Shown here piece by piece: positions 6,697 through 15,391 of a stretch of DNA of 64,000 nucleotides; within the stretch, counting starts at the first letter, position 1, and every line of letters starts with the position of its first letter. The stretch covers positions 1,922,001 through 1,986,000 of the forward strand of contig NZ_CP016076.1 in the NCBI RefSeq assembly GCF_001941625.1, written 5' to 3'. This DNA is from Actinoalloteichus fjordicus. Its GTDB lineage: Bacteria > Actinomycetota > Actinomycetes > Mycobacteriales > Pseudonocardiaceae. The notes below the pieces were generated by a model that saw only the letters and a list, made by a program, of their open reading frames with translations, ran no database searches and was not told the DNA's origin. The position numbers and the translations under genes were made by a program.

Positions 6697-9570
6697 ATGA
6701 CAGAGACCGTCGGGAGTGCACCGGCACGGTCCAAGCGGGCCAAGTCGGCGGCGAACGCGGCGAACACGGCGTCCTCTTCGGGGGAGCTCGCCGACGGCGC
6801 GGGGGCGCGTCTTCGGGTGCGCCGAGTGCACACCACCGAGGGAGTCCATCCCTACGACGAGGTGACGTGGCAGCACCGCGACGTGGTGATGACGAACTGG
6901 CGTGACGGTTCGATCAACTTCGAGCAGCGCGGCGTCGAATACCCGGACTTCTGGTCGGTCAACGCCGTCAACATCGTCACGAGCAAGTACTTCCGGGGCG
7001 CAGTGGGCTCCGAGCATCGGGAGCACAGCCTTCGGCAGCTCATCGATCGCGTCGTCAAGACCTACGTCGCGGCAGGCGTCGAGAACGCCTACTTCGACAC
7101 CGACGAGGACGCGGTCGTCTTCGAGCACGAGCTGACCTGGATGTTGTTGCACCAGGTGTTCAGCTTCAACTCCCCGGTGTGGTTCAACGTCGGGACGAGC
7201 TCGCCGCAGCAGGTCTCGGCCTGTTTCATCCTCGCCGTCGACGACACGATGGAGTCGATCCTCAACTGGTACCGCGAGGAGGGTCTGATCTTCAAGGGCG
7301 GTTCTGGCGCGGGACTGAACCTGTCGCGGATCCGTTCCTCTCGAGAGCTGCTCTCTTCGGGCGGCACCGCCTCCGGGCCGGTCTCGTTCATGCGCGGCGC
7401 CGACGCCTCGGCAGGCACCATCAAGTCCGGCGGTGCCACCCGCCGCGCCGCCAAGATGGTGGTCCTCGACGTCGATCACCCCGACATCGCGGAGTTCGTC
7501 GAGACCAAGGCCAAGGAGGAGGCGAAGGTCCGCGTGCTGCGCGACGCGGGCTTCGACATGGACCTCGGCGGCTCCGACATCGTGTCGGTGCAGTACCAGA
7601 ACGCCAACAACTCCGTGCGGGTCTCGGACGAGTTCATGCGCGCCGTGGAGTCCAAGGGCGACTTCGGCCTTCGTGCCAGGATCACCGGCGAGGTGATCGA
7701 CGAGGTCGATGCGGAAGACCTCTTCGGCAAGATCGCCCAGGCCGCCTGGGAGTGCGCCGACCCGGGCATCCAGTACGACGGGACGATCAACGACTGGCAC
7801 ACCTGCCCGGAGTCGGGACGGATCTCGGCGTCGAATCCGTGCTCGGAGTACATGCACCTGGACAATTCGAGCTGCAACCTCGCCTCGCTCAACCTGATGA
7901 AGTTCCTCAAGGCGGACGGCACCTTCGACGGTGAGCTTTTCGAGAAGTCCGTCGAACTGGTCATCACCGCGATGGACATCTCCATCTGCTTCGCGGACTT
8001 CCCGACCGAGGCCATCGGCGACACCACCCGTCGCTTCCGGCAGTTGGGCATCGGCTACGCCAACCTGGGCGCGCTGCTGATGGCGACCGGGCATGCCTAT
8101 GACTCCGAGGGCGGCCGCTCGCTCGCCGCCGCCATCACCTCGTTGATGACCGGCGTCGCCTACCGGCGTTCGGCCGAGCTGGCGGGAATCGTCGGTCCGT
8201 ACGAGGGATACGCCCGTAACGCCGAGGCGCACCAGCGCGTCATGCGCAAGCACTCGGCGGCCAACGACGAGATCCGCACGCTGCACGCCAACGACGCCGC
8301 GGTGCGCACGCTGGCCAGCCGGGCATGGCAGCAGGGGCTCGAGGTCGGCGCGCGCAACGGGTGGCGCAACGCGCAGGCGAGTGTGCTCGCCCCCACCGGC
8401 ACCATCGGTCTGATGATGGACTGCGACACCACCGGCATCGAGCCGGACCTGGCGCTGGTGAAGTTCAAGAAGCTCGTCGGCGGCGGGTCGATGCAGATCG
8501 TCAATCAGACGGTGCCCCGCGCCCTGTCCTCGCTCGGCTACCAGCAGGAGCAGGTGGAGGCGATCGTCGAGTACGTCGCCGAGCACGGGCACGTGATCGA
8601 TGCTCCGGGCCTGCGCGTCGAGCACTACGAGGTCTTCGACTGCGCCATGGGCGAGCGTTCCATCTCGCCGCTGGGCCACGTTCGCATGATGGCGGCGGTG
8701 CAGGCCTTCATCTCGGGGGCGATCTCCAAGACGGTGAACATGCCGGAGGACGCGAGCGTCGAGGACGTCAAGGAGATCTACTTCCAGGGCTGGAAGCTGG
8801 GCCTCAAGGCGTTGGCGATCTACCGGGACAACTGCAAGGTCGGCCAGCCGCTGTCGGTGTCCAAGAGCAGCACGGCGGAGAAGTCGCCGGAGACCGTGGT
8901 CGAGTACCGGCCGGTCCGTAAGCGGCTCCCCAAGAAGCGTCCGAGCCAGACCTACTCCTTCACGGTCGGCGGCGCCGAGGGTTACCTGCACGCGGGCTCC
9001 TACCCGGATGACGGGCTGGGCGAGATGTTCGTGAAGCTCGGCAAGCAGGGGTCGACGCTGGCAGGCGTGATGGACGCCTTCTCCATGTCCATCTCCGTCG
9101 GTCTGCAGTACGGCATCCCGCTGGAGTTCTACGTCTCGAAGTTCCAGAACCTGCGCTTCGAGCCTGCGGGCATGACCGACGACCCGGACATCCGCATCGC
9201 CACCAGTGTGCTGGACTACCTGTTCCGTCGGATGGCCCTGGACTACCTGCCCTACGACAAGCGGGCCGGGCTGGGCGTGTTCACGGCGGCCGAGCGCACC
9301 GCACAGGTCGAGGCTGACTACCCGGACACCTCGGCGCCGGTGAGCGAGAAGGTCGACTTCGAAGGGCTGCAGACCTCCGTCGACGCCGACCGGAAGCCCG
9401 CCGTCGAGGGACAGCCGGACCGGGCGGCCGGCAGTTCCACGGAGCTGATGGAGCTGAGGCTGGGCAAGGCGGCCGACGCGCCGCTGTGCTTCACCTGCGG
9501 CACGAAGATGCGTCCGTCGGGCTCCTGCTACCTGTGCGAGGGCTGCGGCTCGACCTCCGGGTGTAGCTGA
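6697..9570 (+). CDS. nrdJ: Vitamin B12-dependent ribonucleotide reductase (class II)
   Basis: This oxygen-independent enzyme reduces ribonucleotides to deoxyribonucleotides with adenosylcobalamin. The 957-residue product contains the conserved VHPYDEVTWQHRDVVMTNWR N-terminus, FNSPVWFNVG, the loop KGGSGAGLNLSRIRSS, the active-site region NPCSEYMHLDNSSCNLASLNL (quoted in parts) and a C-terminal cysteine-rich tail (CFTCGTKM ... CYLCEGCGSTSGC) that recycles the active-site disulfide. ATG 6697 (MTETVG) matches the usual N-terminus of actinobacterial NrdJ; ATG 6682 in frame has its GGAG too close. It follows nrdR by 185 bp and ends at a strong terminator. Confidence 0.97.
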   Translation: MTETVGSAPARSKRAKSAANAANTASSSGELADGAGARLRVRRVHTTEGVHPYDEVTWQHRDVVMTNWRDGSINFEQRGVEYPDFWSVNAVNIVTSKYFRGAVGSEHREHSLRQLIDRVVKTYVAAGVENAYFDTDEDAVVFEHELTWMLLHQVFSFNSPVWFNVGTSSPQQVSACFILAVDDTMESILNWYREEGLIFKGGSGAGLNLSRIRSSRELLSSGGTASGPVSFMRGADASAGTIKSGGATRRAAKMVVLDVDHPDIAEFVETKAKEEAKVRVLRDAGFDMDLGGSDIVSVQYQNANNSVRVSDEFMRAVESKGDFGLRARITGEVIDEVDAEDLFGKIAQAAWECADPGIQYDGTINDWHTCPESGRISASNPCSEYMHLDNSSCNLASLNLMKFLKADGTFDGELFEKSVELVITAMDISICFADFPTEAIGDTTRRFRQLGIGYANLGALLMATGHAYDSEGGRSLAAAITSLMTGVAYRRSAELAGIVGPYEGYARNAEAHQRVMRKHSAANDEIRTLHANDAAVRTLASRAWQQGLEVGARNGWRNAQASVLAPTGTIGLMMDCDTTGIEPDLALVKFKKLVGGGSMQIVNQTVPRALSSLGYQQEQVEAIVEYVAEHGHVIDAPGLRVEHYEVFDCAMGERSISPLGHVRMMAAVQAFISGAISKTVNMPEDASVEDVKEIYFQGWKLGLKALAIYRDNCKVGQPLSVSKSSTAEKSPETVVEYRPVRKRLPKKRPSQTYSFTVGGAEGYLHAGSYPDDGLGEMFVKLGKQGSTLAGVMDAFSMSISVGLQYGIPLEFYVSKFQNLRFEPAGMTDDPDIRIATSVLDYLFRRMALDYLPYDKRAGLGVFTAAERTAQVEADYPDTSAPVSEKVDFEGLQTSVDADRKPAVEGQPDRAAGSSTELMELRLGKAADAPLCFTCGTKMRPSGSCYLCEGCGSTSGCS

Positions 9571-9603
9571 CACTGGCGCCGTTAATGGGTGAACTACCTG
9601 GTC

Positions 9604-9635
9604 AGAGCCGGGGCGCGATGGCGCGCCCCGGCTCT
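9604..9635 (+). terminator. Intrinsic terminator of nrdR-nrdJ
   Basis: Perfect 14-bp GC-rich arms (AGAGCCGGGGCGCG at 9604-9617, complement at 9622-9635) enclose a 4-nt loop and are followed by TTTCC. It lies 34 bp after the nrdJ stop. Confidence 0.92.
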
Positions 9636-9740
9636 TTCCGTGTCTGTGCCGCGTCTGCGAGAGGCGACTCCACCAAATGAAAGTACGTGACGTACTTGGC
9701 CGTGGGTGGGGTTGTTGTGGGACCGACCGGGGAGGCGGGT

Positions 9741-10157
9741 ATGGCTACCGTTCACTACGAGAGCTACACCGAAGCTCGCACGCATCTGAAGAAGCTGCTT
9801 GACGCTGCCGAGGAGGGCCGAGTCGCCACGGTTCGGCGTGACTCGGTCATGACGGCGATGGTGGATGTGGAGCGCCTGCGTCGGTTCATTGCGTCGACGG
9901 TCCCGTCGGATGCTTAAACCGTTCCCGAGGCTGACAGCTGGTCGGTGTTCATTCCGGGGCTGCCGGTTTCCGCTGATGGCGCGTCGTTCGACGAGGCGAT
10001 CGCCGAGATGGTCGATGCTCTTCGGGAGTATGCGCAGGACTGGCAGGAGCGCCTGCTCGCTGCGCCGAACCACCGCGACAACTGGGGTCTGGTGCAGTTG
10101 ATCAGTCTCAGTGACGACGAACAGTTGCGCTGCTGGCTGGTCGGTGCAGCGCGGTGA
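9741..10157 (+). pseudogene. Phd/YefM-type antitoxin interrupted by an in-frame stop codon
   Basis: ATG 9741 (GGGGAGG upstream) opens a 58-residue Phd/YefM-like N-terminal domain (MATVHYESYTEARTHLKKLL) ending at TAA 9915-9917. The same frame continues without a shift as TVPEADSWSVFIPGLPVSAD, then a HicB-like segment and DNWGLVQLISLSDDEQLRCW to the TGA at 10155-10157. The whole resembles one actinobacterial antitoxin of about 138 residues, so one base change to TAA seems to have split it. Restarting at ATG 9945 (70 residues) is possible. It overlaps the downstream toxin start by 4 bp (GTGA), the usual coupled layout. Confidence 0.78.
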
Positions 10158-10581
10158 CTTCGTGGCCGCAGCCGACGCGCAAGGATCACGAGACCTTCTG
10201 CCAGGTCGAGGAATGGCGGCGAGTGCGAGACGCTCGTGGGCGCACCGGTACGCATCACGTCACTTTCGAACTCGATCTCCTCGATGGCAGGATTCTGCGG
10301 GCCCGTTCCTCGCATCCGGTGGACCGCAGCGGCTACGGGCAGAGCAGCTGGAGGCATGTCCTTCGCGATCAGCTCGAAGTCGACGAAGCAGAGTTCTGGC
10401 CCTGTGTGCATGACGGCGTCAGGCCCGCTCGCGGAACGCCTGAGCCGCCGACGGAGACGCTGCCCGCCGACCTCGTGCACCTGCTGACTCACGTGTCGGC
10501 CTCGACGAGTCCGAGATCGTCGGGCTGTCCAAGGACGAGGCCGCGGCCAGGCTTCAGAGCTATTGGACGCAGGGACCCTGA
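10154..10581 (+). pseudogene. Toxin of a type II-like toxin-antitoxin pair, frameshifted near the C-terminus
   Basis: GTG 10154 opens MTSWPQPTRKDHETFCQVEE, then RGRTGTHHVTFELDLLDGR and WRHVLRDQLEVDEAEFWPCV, like the small actinobacterial proteins annotated as cytotoxic translational repressors. After LPADLVHLLTHV (about 10493) the frame turns low-complexity, while another frame gives LDESEIVGLSKDEAAARLQS followed by YWTQGP and TGA at 10579-10581, a natural family C-terminus. The break coincides with GTGT at 10493-10496, consistent with a 2-base GT duplication. In the current frame the protein would run to 10849. Family assignment is from memory of similar sequences; the frameshift is directly visible. 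Confidence 0.72.
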
Positions 10582-11183
10582 TCGACGTCTGCGGCCCGAT
10601 ACCGGGACCGGCGCGTCAGCGAGTCCTCGGCGGGCATGCCGGGCCGTGTTCGTCTGCCTCCTTGAACCTCGCCTGCGGGACGTCTGTACGGGTCTCTTGG
10701 CAGGGCACTGCCGTGTGCCCCAGCTCGAAGGAAGTCGCAGCCCGCATCTCGTGACCACGGCCGATGCCTGCCTGTCTGCCGCGACAGCGGTGCGGACGCC
10801 CGTCAGCGTGCCGCTCGTGTCGGCCGGTCCCGCCCACCGTCCTGAGTGAGGCGGTTCCCACCCGATGCCGGTCCCGCGCCTCGCCGCGGACCGCTCCGAG
10901 CGATTCGGAGGAGAAAAGCGCGTGCGTAGGCCCGCTGGTCTTTGCTATGGTCTGTTCATGCGCTGACAAGCCCCTTCTTCGTGGTGTCACCTCCCACGCG
11001 TGCCTGCCGGTCTCTCGGCGGCATGATGCTTTTCTGTTCCGGCCCGGCGCTGTCTTTCGCGCATCGGTCGGTCTTCTTCATTCGTCTCGCCTCGCTTTGG
11101 CGTCCGTTCGGGACGCCGCCGATGATCGGCAGCGGGGCAGAGGTGTCCGTAACAGTCCTCGAATCATGAGGAGGCGATCTTTC
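10582..11183. other. Non-coding or degenerate stretch
   Basis: About 600 bp follow the toxin remnant. Open frames exist on both strands but have poor start context and no recognisable product. GC content is locally lower around 10930-11100, with TATGGT at 10953 as a weak -10 candidate for the small gene downstream. Confidence 0.5.
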
Positions 11184-11441
11184 ATGACGCGAAATGAATC
11201 CGGTTCCGAACTCCGTCCGGCCGTGGTGGATGAGCTGAGCCAGACCACCAGCGAGTCGATTCCCGTCCCCTTTCCCCAGGTGGACGAGGTACAGGCCGCC
11301 GAGACGGCCGGGCCCAACCGTGCGGAACGCAGGCGGGCGGGCAAGAAAAACAAGGAACGGTTCTCCGGTCACGGGCTGGCCAGGCAGCCGCGTATCGCCG
11401 CGGCGCCGCCGCGTCAGTTCGCCCACCGTAGACGTGGCTGA
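11184..11441 (+). CDS. Small bipartite charged protein, unknown
   Basis: ATG 11184 has an ideal AGGAGG ribosome binding site and encodes 85 residues. The N-terminal half is acidic (ESGSELRPAVVDELSQTTSE ... PQVDEVQAAETAG); the C-terminal half is very basic (NRAERRRAGKKNKERFSGHG, then ARQPRIAAAPPRQFAHRRRG). There is no cysteine, signal peptide or membrane segment. The frame extends upstream to 10764, but that part looks non-coding. A hairpin at 11607 may end its transcript. The family was not recognised; a nucleic-acid- or ribosome-binding peptide or a peptide precursor are guesses only. Confidence 0.6.
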   Translation: MTRNESGSELRPAVVDELSQTTSESIPVPFPQVDEVQAAETAGPNRAERRRAGKKNKERFSGHGLARQPRIAAAPPRQFAHRRRG

Positions 11442-11857
11442 TCAGTCCTTCCTTGGTCAGCGGTACCGCCGAACGGACGGTCGATAAGGAGGTGCCAGTG
11501 GTGAGAGAAATTCGGCGCGAAGGCGCCCGGCGATAAGACGAGACCGACGGTATGAAGGCCGCGTCATGACAGCGGAACCGTGAGTCGGAACGAATCGGTG
11601 GCGAACACCGTGCTCGGCCGTGATCGTGGCCGAGCACGGTATTCGTCGTGGATTCGAATGCCCCGGCCTGCCCACCGGATGGTCGACCAGCGGGTGCTCG
11701 GCTGCGGCACATTTCCGACCGAGCAGGCCGCCGACGGTAGCGGCGTGCGTGTCGATCACGCTACGTTGCGAGTGGTCTGAATCACCTGGGCCAGTCCGGT
11801 CGTTGGGCGCGCGGTGACCGGCGTGGTCCCCAACCGGCATGTCCGGGAGGAGAACTG
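11442..11857. other. Intergenic region with hairpin
   Basis: 416 bp without a supportable gene. It holds the hairpin at 11607-11640 and the 5' region of the sugar dehydrogenase gene. Confidence 0.6.
11607..11640 (+). terminator. Long perfect hairpin, probable terminator
   Basis: ACCGTGCTCGGCC (11607-11619) and its exact complement (11628-11640) enclose an 8-nt loop. There is no T tract, common for actinobacterial terminators. It lies 166 bp after the small charged gene. Confidence 0.65.
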
Positions 11858-13414
11858 ATGTCGAGGAGATCGTTCGCGCGCCGGTCGGCCGCCGTGATCG
11901 TCGCGGCCGTCATCGCACCACTGACCATGATCGGGTCGGCCTCCGGCGCGGAGCCCGTCGGTCCCGTCCTGTCGCAGGCCCCCGCCGTCGAACAACTCGA
12001 TCGCCTGTCCGTGCACACCGACCAGGTCGCCTCGGGTCTGCGGCGGCCGACGGCCATCGCGGCTCCGGACGACGGCAGCGGCAGGCTGCTGATCGCGGAG
12101 AAGCCCGGCACCGTGCGCGTCTACCACCCGGACGCCGGGCTCGCCGCGACGCCGCTGCTCGACCTGACCGATCGGGTCGACAACTCGGCGAACGAGCGAG
12201 GACTGCTCGGCATCGCCGCCTCGCCCGACTTCGCGGAGACGCACGCCCTCTATGTCGCCTACACCTCCCTCCCCGACGGCGAGGTGACCCTGTCCCGCTT
12301 CCCGTTGTCCGACGCGGCGCAGGACCCGGTGCCCGCTGACGGGGAGGAGGTCCTGCTGACTCAGCCGCATTCGGAGTTCACCAATCACAACGGCGGTCAG
12401 GTCGCCTTCGGACCGGACGGGCATCTCTATTGGAGCATCGGCGACGGCGGTGGTGGCGGCGATGCGCTGAACGCCGCCCAGGACCTCACGACGCTGCTCG
12501 GCAAGATCCTGCGCATCGACGTGAGCGCGAGCTGTGCCGACGCCTACTGCATCCCCGCCGACAACCCCTTCGTCTCCGATCCGCAGGCCCGCCCGGAGAT
12601 CTGGGCCTACGGGCTGCGCAACGCGTGGCGGTTCTCCTTCGACGCCGCCGACGGTGGGCTCTGGATAGCCGATGTCGGCCAGGGCACGCAGGAGGAGGTC
12701 AACCGCCTCGCTGCCGACCAGGGCGGCGCGAACCTGGGCTGGCCCTGCCTGGAGGGCACGTCGGTGTTCGACGAGACGCGCTGCGACTCCGAGGCGGAGT
12801 ACGTCGACCCGGTGTTCACCTACGCGACCTCCCTCGAGGGATGCGCGGTGGTGGGCGGCCACGTCTACCGAGGGTCTGAGTTCGCCGACGCGGCGGCGGG
12901 CGTCTACGTGACGACCGACTACTGCACGGCGACCGGTTGGGGCATCGACACGGCGGACGACGCGCACCCCAGCGCCGTCATCGGTGAGTTCCCCATCCAG
13001 ACCAGCACCTTCGGCGAGGACGCCGACGGCGAGTTGTACGTCGCCAACGATCTGCCCGGCCAACTGCACGCCGTCTCATTCGAGCTTGAACCGCCTGCGG
13101 CGAGTTGTTCGGTCGACTACCAGGTGCGCAACCAGTGGGGCACGGGGTACATCGGCGCGGTCACGGTGGTCAATGAGGGCTCTGAGCCGGTCTCGGACTG
13201 GTCCTTGAGCTGGACGGCGCCCGCCGGGCAGACGGTGACCTCCGCGTGGAGCGCCGTCGTCTCGCAGGTGGGTGACCAGATCACGGCGGTCGGCGCCTCA
13301 TGGAACAGGTCGATCCCGCCGGGTGGATCGGTGAGCTTCGAGTTCCTCGGGACGCACGGCGGTGCCGTCGCCGTACCCGGTCAGTTCGTGATGAACGGCA
13401 GCACCTGCCGCTAG
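11858..13414 (+). CDS. Secreted PQQ-type sugar (glucose/sorbosone) dehydrogenase with CBM2 domain
   Basis: The 518-residue product has a signal peptide with twin-arginine character (MSRRSFARRSAAVIVAAVIA, AxA-type site near SASGAEP), a six-bladed propeller of the glucose/sorbosone dehydrogenase family (RPTAIAAPDDGSGRLLIAEK; NHNGGQVAFGPDGHLYWSIG; PEIWAYGLRNAWRFSFD), and a C-terminal carbohydrate-binding module 2 (about 410-518: CSVDYQVRNQWGTGYIGAVT to FVMNGSTC) bounded by the expected Cys pair. It probably oxidises aldose ends of polysaccharides such as cellulose fragments outside the cell; substrate is inferred from CBM2. Start ATG 11858 has GGGAGGAG. Its stop overlaps that of the convergent TetR gene in CTAG (13411-13414). 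Confidence 0.88.
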   Translation: MSRRSFARRSAAVIVAAVIAPLTMIGSASGAEPVGPVLSQAPAVEQLDRLSVHTDQVASGLRRPTAIAAPDDGSGRLLIAEKPGTVRVYHPDAGLAATPLLDLTDRVDNSANERGLLGIAASPDFAETHALYVAYTSLPDGEVTLSRFPLSDAAQDPVPADGEEVLLTQPHSEFTNHNGGQVAFGPDGHLYWSIGDGGGGGDALNAAQDLTTLLGKILRIDVSASCADAYCIPADNPFVSDPQARPEIWAYGLRNAWRFSFDAADGGLWIADVGQGTQEEVNRLAADQGGANLGWPCLEGTSVFDETRCDSEAEYVDPVFTYATSLEGCAVVGGHVYRGSEFADAAAGVYVTTDYCTATGWGIDTADDAHPSAVIGEFPIQTSTFGEDADGELYVANDLPGQLHAVSFELEPPAASCSVDYQVRNQWGTGYIGAVTVVNEGSEPVSDWSLSWTAPAGQTVTSAWSAVVSQVGDQITAVGASWNRSIPPGGSVSFEFLGTHGGAVAVPGQFVMNGSTCR

Positions 13415-14130
13415 TCCGACTGAGAACGTCCGGGCTCCACGGGCAGCGCGAGGTCCCGCGTGGACGACCCGTCGCCTGGCTCGGACGTTCCGCCTGACTC
13501 CGGCGGGGCGTCCGAGCCTGCCCAGGCGAGAGCGCCCGCCTGTGCCGCCGCCAGGACCATCGCCGCCGACTGTTCGGCCAGATGGGCGTCGACGGGCTCG
13601 CGGGTGATGAACAGCCGATGGTAAAGCGGGGCCACGACCGCGCGGGCCACGGCGCCGGGGTCCGTGCTCGCGGGCACCTCGCCCCGTCGGATCGCCCGCG
13701 TGGTCACCGGCTCGCAGCGGGCGTGCCGATCGGCGAAGAAGTCGCGCAGCGCGGCGGCCGCCAGGTCGGAGTGGAAGGAGGCGTAGACGAACGCGTTGGG
13801 CGCACCGGCTCGGCGGGGGTCCGCGAAGTAGTGCAGGACCTCGGTGGCCAGTGCGCGCAGGTCGCCCGCGAAGGAGCCCGTGTCGGGTGGTCGCCAGTCG
13901 TCCTCGCCTGCGAGGTCCAACACGTCGATGACCAGTCCGTCCACCCCGCCCCAGCGCCGGTACACGGTGGTCTTGTGCACACCGGAGCGTTCGGCGACGT
14001 TGTCCACGGTGAGGCCCTGATAGCCGTGCGCCGCCAACTCGGCCAGCGTGGCGTCGCGGACGGCCGATCGCGTCCTGGCGGTGCGTCCGCCGGGGCGGAC
14101 GGTGCCGGAGACACGCTCAGGCTCCTCCAC
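13411..14130 (-). CDS. TetR family transcriptional regulator
   Basis: The 239-residue product has an N-terminal TetR helix-turn-helix (RSAVRDATLAELAAHGYQGL; VDNVAERSGVHKTTVYRRWG, about 20-65) and a ligand-binding C-terminal half with a disordered tail (PPESGGTSEPGDGSSTRDL). Start GTG 14130 has GGAG at 8 nt; the open frame runs further upstream but is low-complexity. Its target is unknown. The neighbours are the convergent sugar dehydrogenase and, 570 bp upstream, an ACT-domain gene. Confidence 0.88.
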   Translation of the reverse strand: MEEPERVSGTVRPGGRTARTRSAVRDATLAELAAHGYQGLTVDNVAERSGVHKTTVYRRWGGVDGLVIDVLDLAGEDDWRPPDTGSFAGDLRALATEVLHYFADPRRAGAPNAFVYASFHSDLAAAALRDFFADRHARCEPVTTRAIRRGEVPASTDPGAVARAVVAPLYHRLFITREPVDAHLAEQSAAMVLAAAQAGALAWAGSDAPPESGGTSEPGDGSSTRDLALPVEPGRSQSD

Positions 14131-14700
14131 AGAGAACTCCAGTCGCGTCGGGTCACTCGAGTGGGCAATCGAACTCCGCGTACACCGGGACGGCCTCGGT
14201 TCCGGCCGCCCGGTCGAGACATCACGTCGGTGCAGGTCCGAAGCCCGTCGCACGCTCTCCCGCGTGCACATCCGTCCAATGCCCACCAGGTCGCGTGAGT
14301 CCGAGGATGTCACACCCGACCTGGCGGCACGCCGTGCGCAGGGCACTGGGCGATCGACTGCGGTTCGCCGCAGGCTCCGTCCCGGTTCGCCCGGAGAGCG
14401 AGTCGGCATCGTCGGGGCGGCCGCTGCACCGGCACGACGCTGCCTCGCCTGCCGGTCGGCCGCGGCCGAGTCGATGAGGGCGCGGCGCGAGCGACTGCGT
14501 CCGGCCGCCTCGATTCAAGCTCGGTCGGCCGCCTCCTTCGCAGGAGCCCGCAGCCGTCCGCCCACACCGCCGCCGCCCCTGCCGTCGTCGTCGCTCGGCT
14601 CGTGGGAACAGAGATCCACGACGTCCGCGTGCCGGGTGCCGATGCGATGAGTGGGGACCCGGTCGCTCCCGGTGATCACTCGGCTTGGGAACATCACGGT
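14131..14700. other. Intergenic region between divergent TetR and ACT-domain genes
   Basis: 570 bp with several open frames, none with a family-like product or good start context. No clear TetR palindrome could be picked out by eye. The region presumably carries promoters for both flanking genes. Confidence 0.5.
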
Positions 14701-15102
14701 ATGGAACTGGACGTCCTGGCTGGCGAGTACGCGGTGTGCAGGCTCGACGCGGGGGAGGCGCTGCCGGACTGGATCGGACCCCGGGACGGCTCACGGCTGT
14801 GCTCCGTCACCTGGGCGGGCACCGAACTGTCCGTGCTGTGCCCCGCCGAGCAGGTGCCCGTCGACGAGGAGGCCGGTGACGTGCGGGTGACCGCAGGCTG
14901 GCTGGCGCTGCGGGTACGAGGGCCGCTCGACTTCGCTCTCATCGGGGTGCTCGCCTCGCTGGCAGAGCCGTTGCGGGAAGCCGGCGTCAGCGTGTTCTCG
15001 GTGTCCACCTTCGACACCGACTATCTGCTGGTGCCTGCGGCGGACCGATTCACCGCGTTGGCGGCGCTGCGCGAGGCCGGTCACACGATCGCCGAGGGGT
15101 GA
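14701..15102 (+). CDS. ACT-domain protein (CASTOR/DUF2241-like)
   Basis: The 133-residue product from ATG 14701 begins MELDVLAGEYAVCRLDAGEA and ends with the ACT fold typical of small CASTOR-like proteins (RVRGPLDFALIGVLASLAEP; AGVSVFSVSTFDTDYLLVPA). Such domains bind amino acids or related ligands. It is probably a cytosolic ligand sensor; the partner is unknown. The frame opens upstream at 14602, but that extension is not family-like. It stands alone. Confidence 0.82.
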   Translation: MELDVLAGEYAVCRLDAGEALPDWIGPRDGSRLCSVTWAGTELSVLCPAEQVPVDEEAGDVRVTAGWLALRVRGPLDFALIGVLASLAEPLREAGVSVFSVSTFDTDYLLVPAADRFTALAALREAGHTIAEG

Positions 15103-15391
15103 CTCCCCTCGGCCGGACTCGGGCGACGGCGGGGACTCCACAGCGGGGATGAGTTCCGCAGGCGGCGTGCTGAGAGCGTCGGCAGTGCACGATGTCGTGC
15201 GCCGCAGTCCAGGGCTTTCGTCCACCGGCCGCTTCCCGGTGCTGATCCCGATGATCCTGGCCGTCGGATTTGCGCCGTCGTGAGACCGTGCCGCCCGTCC
15301 CGTCGCCGTGGCGGCGGCTCGGCGAGCGAACGGAGTCCTCGGAGCCACGGGTAGCGGGCCGGGCTCGCGATCGGCGTGGTCGATCGGGCTC

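Noticed and set aside
6628-9573. A 981-codon open frame on the minus strand
   Set aside because: Antisense shadow of nrdJ with biased low-complexity composition.
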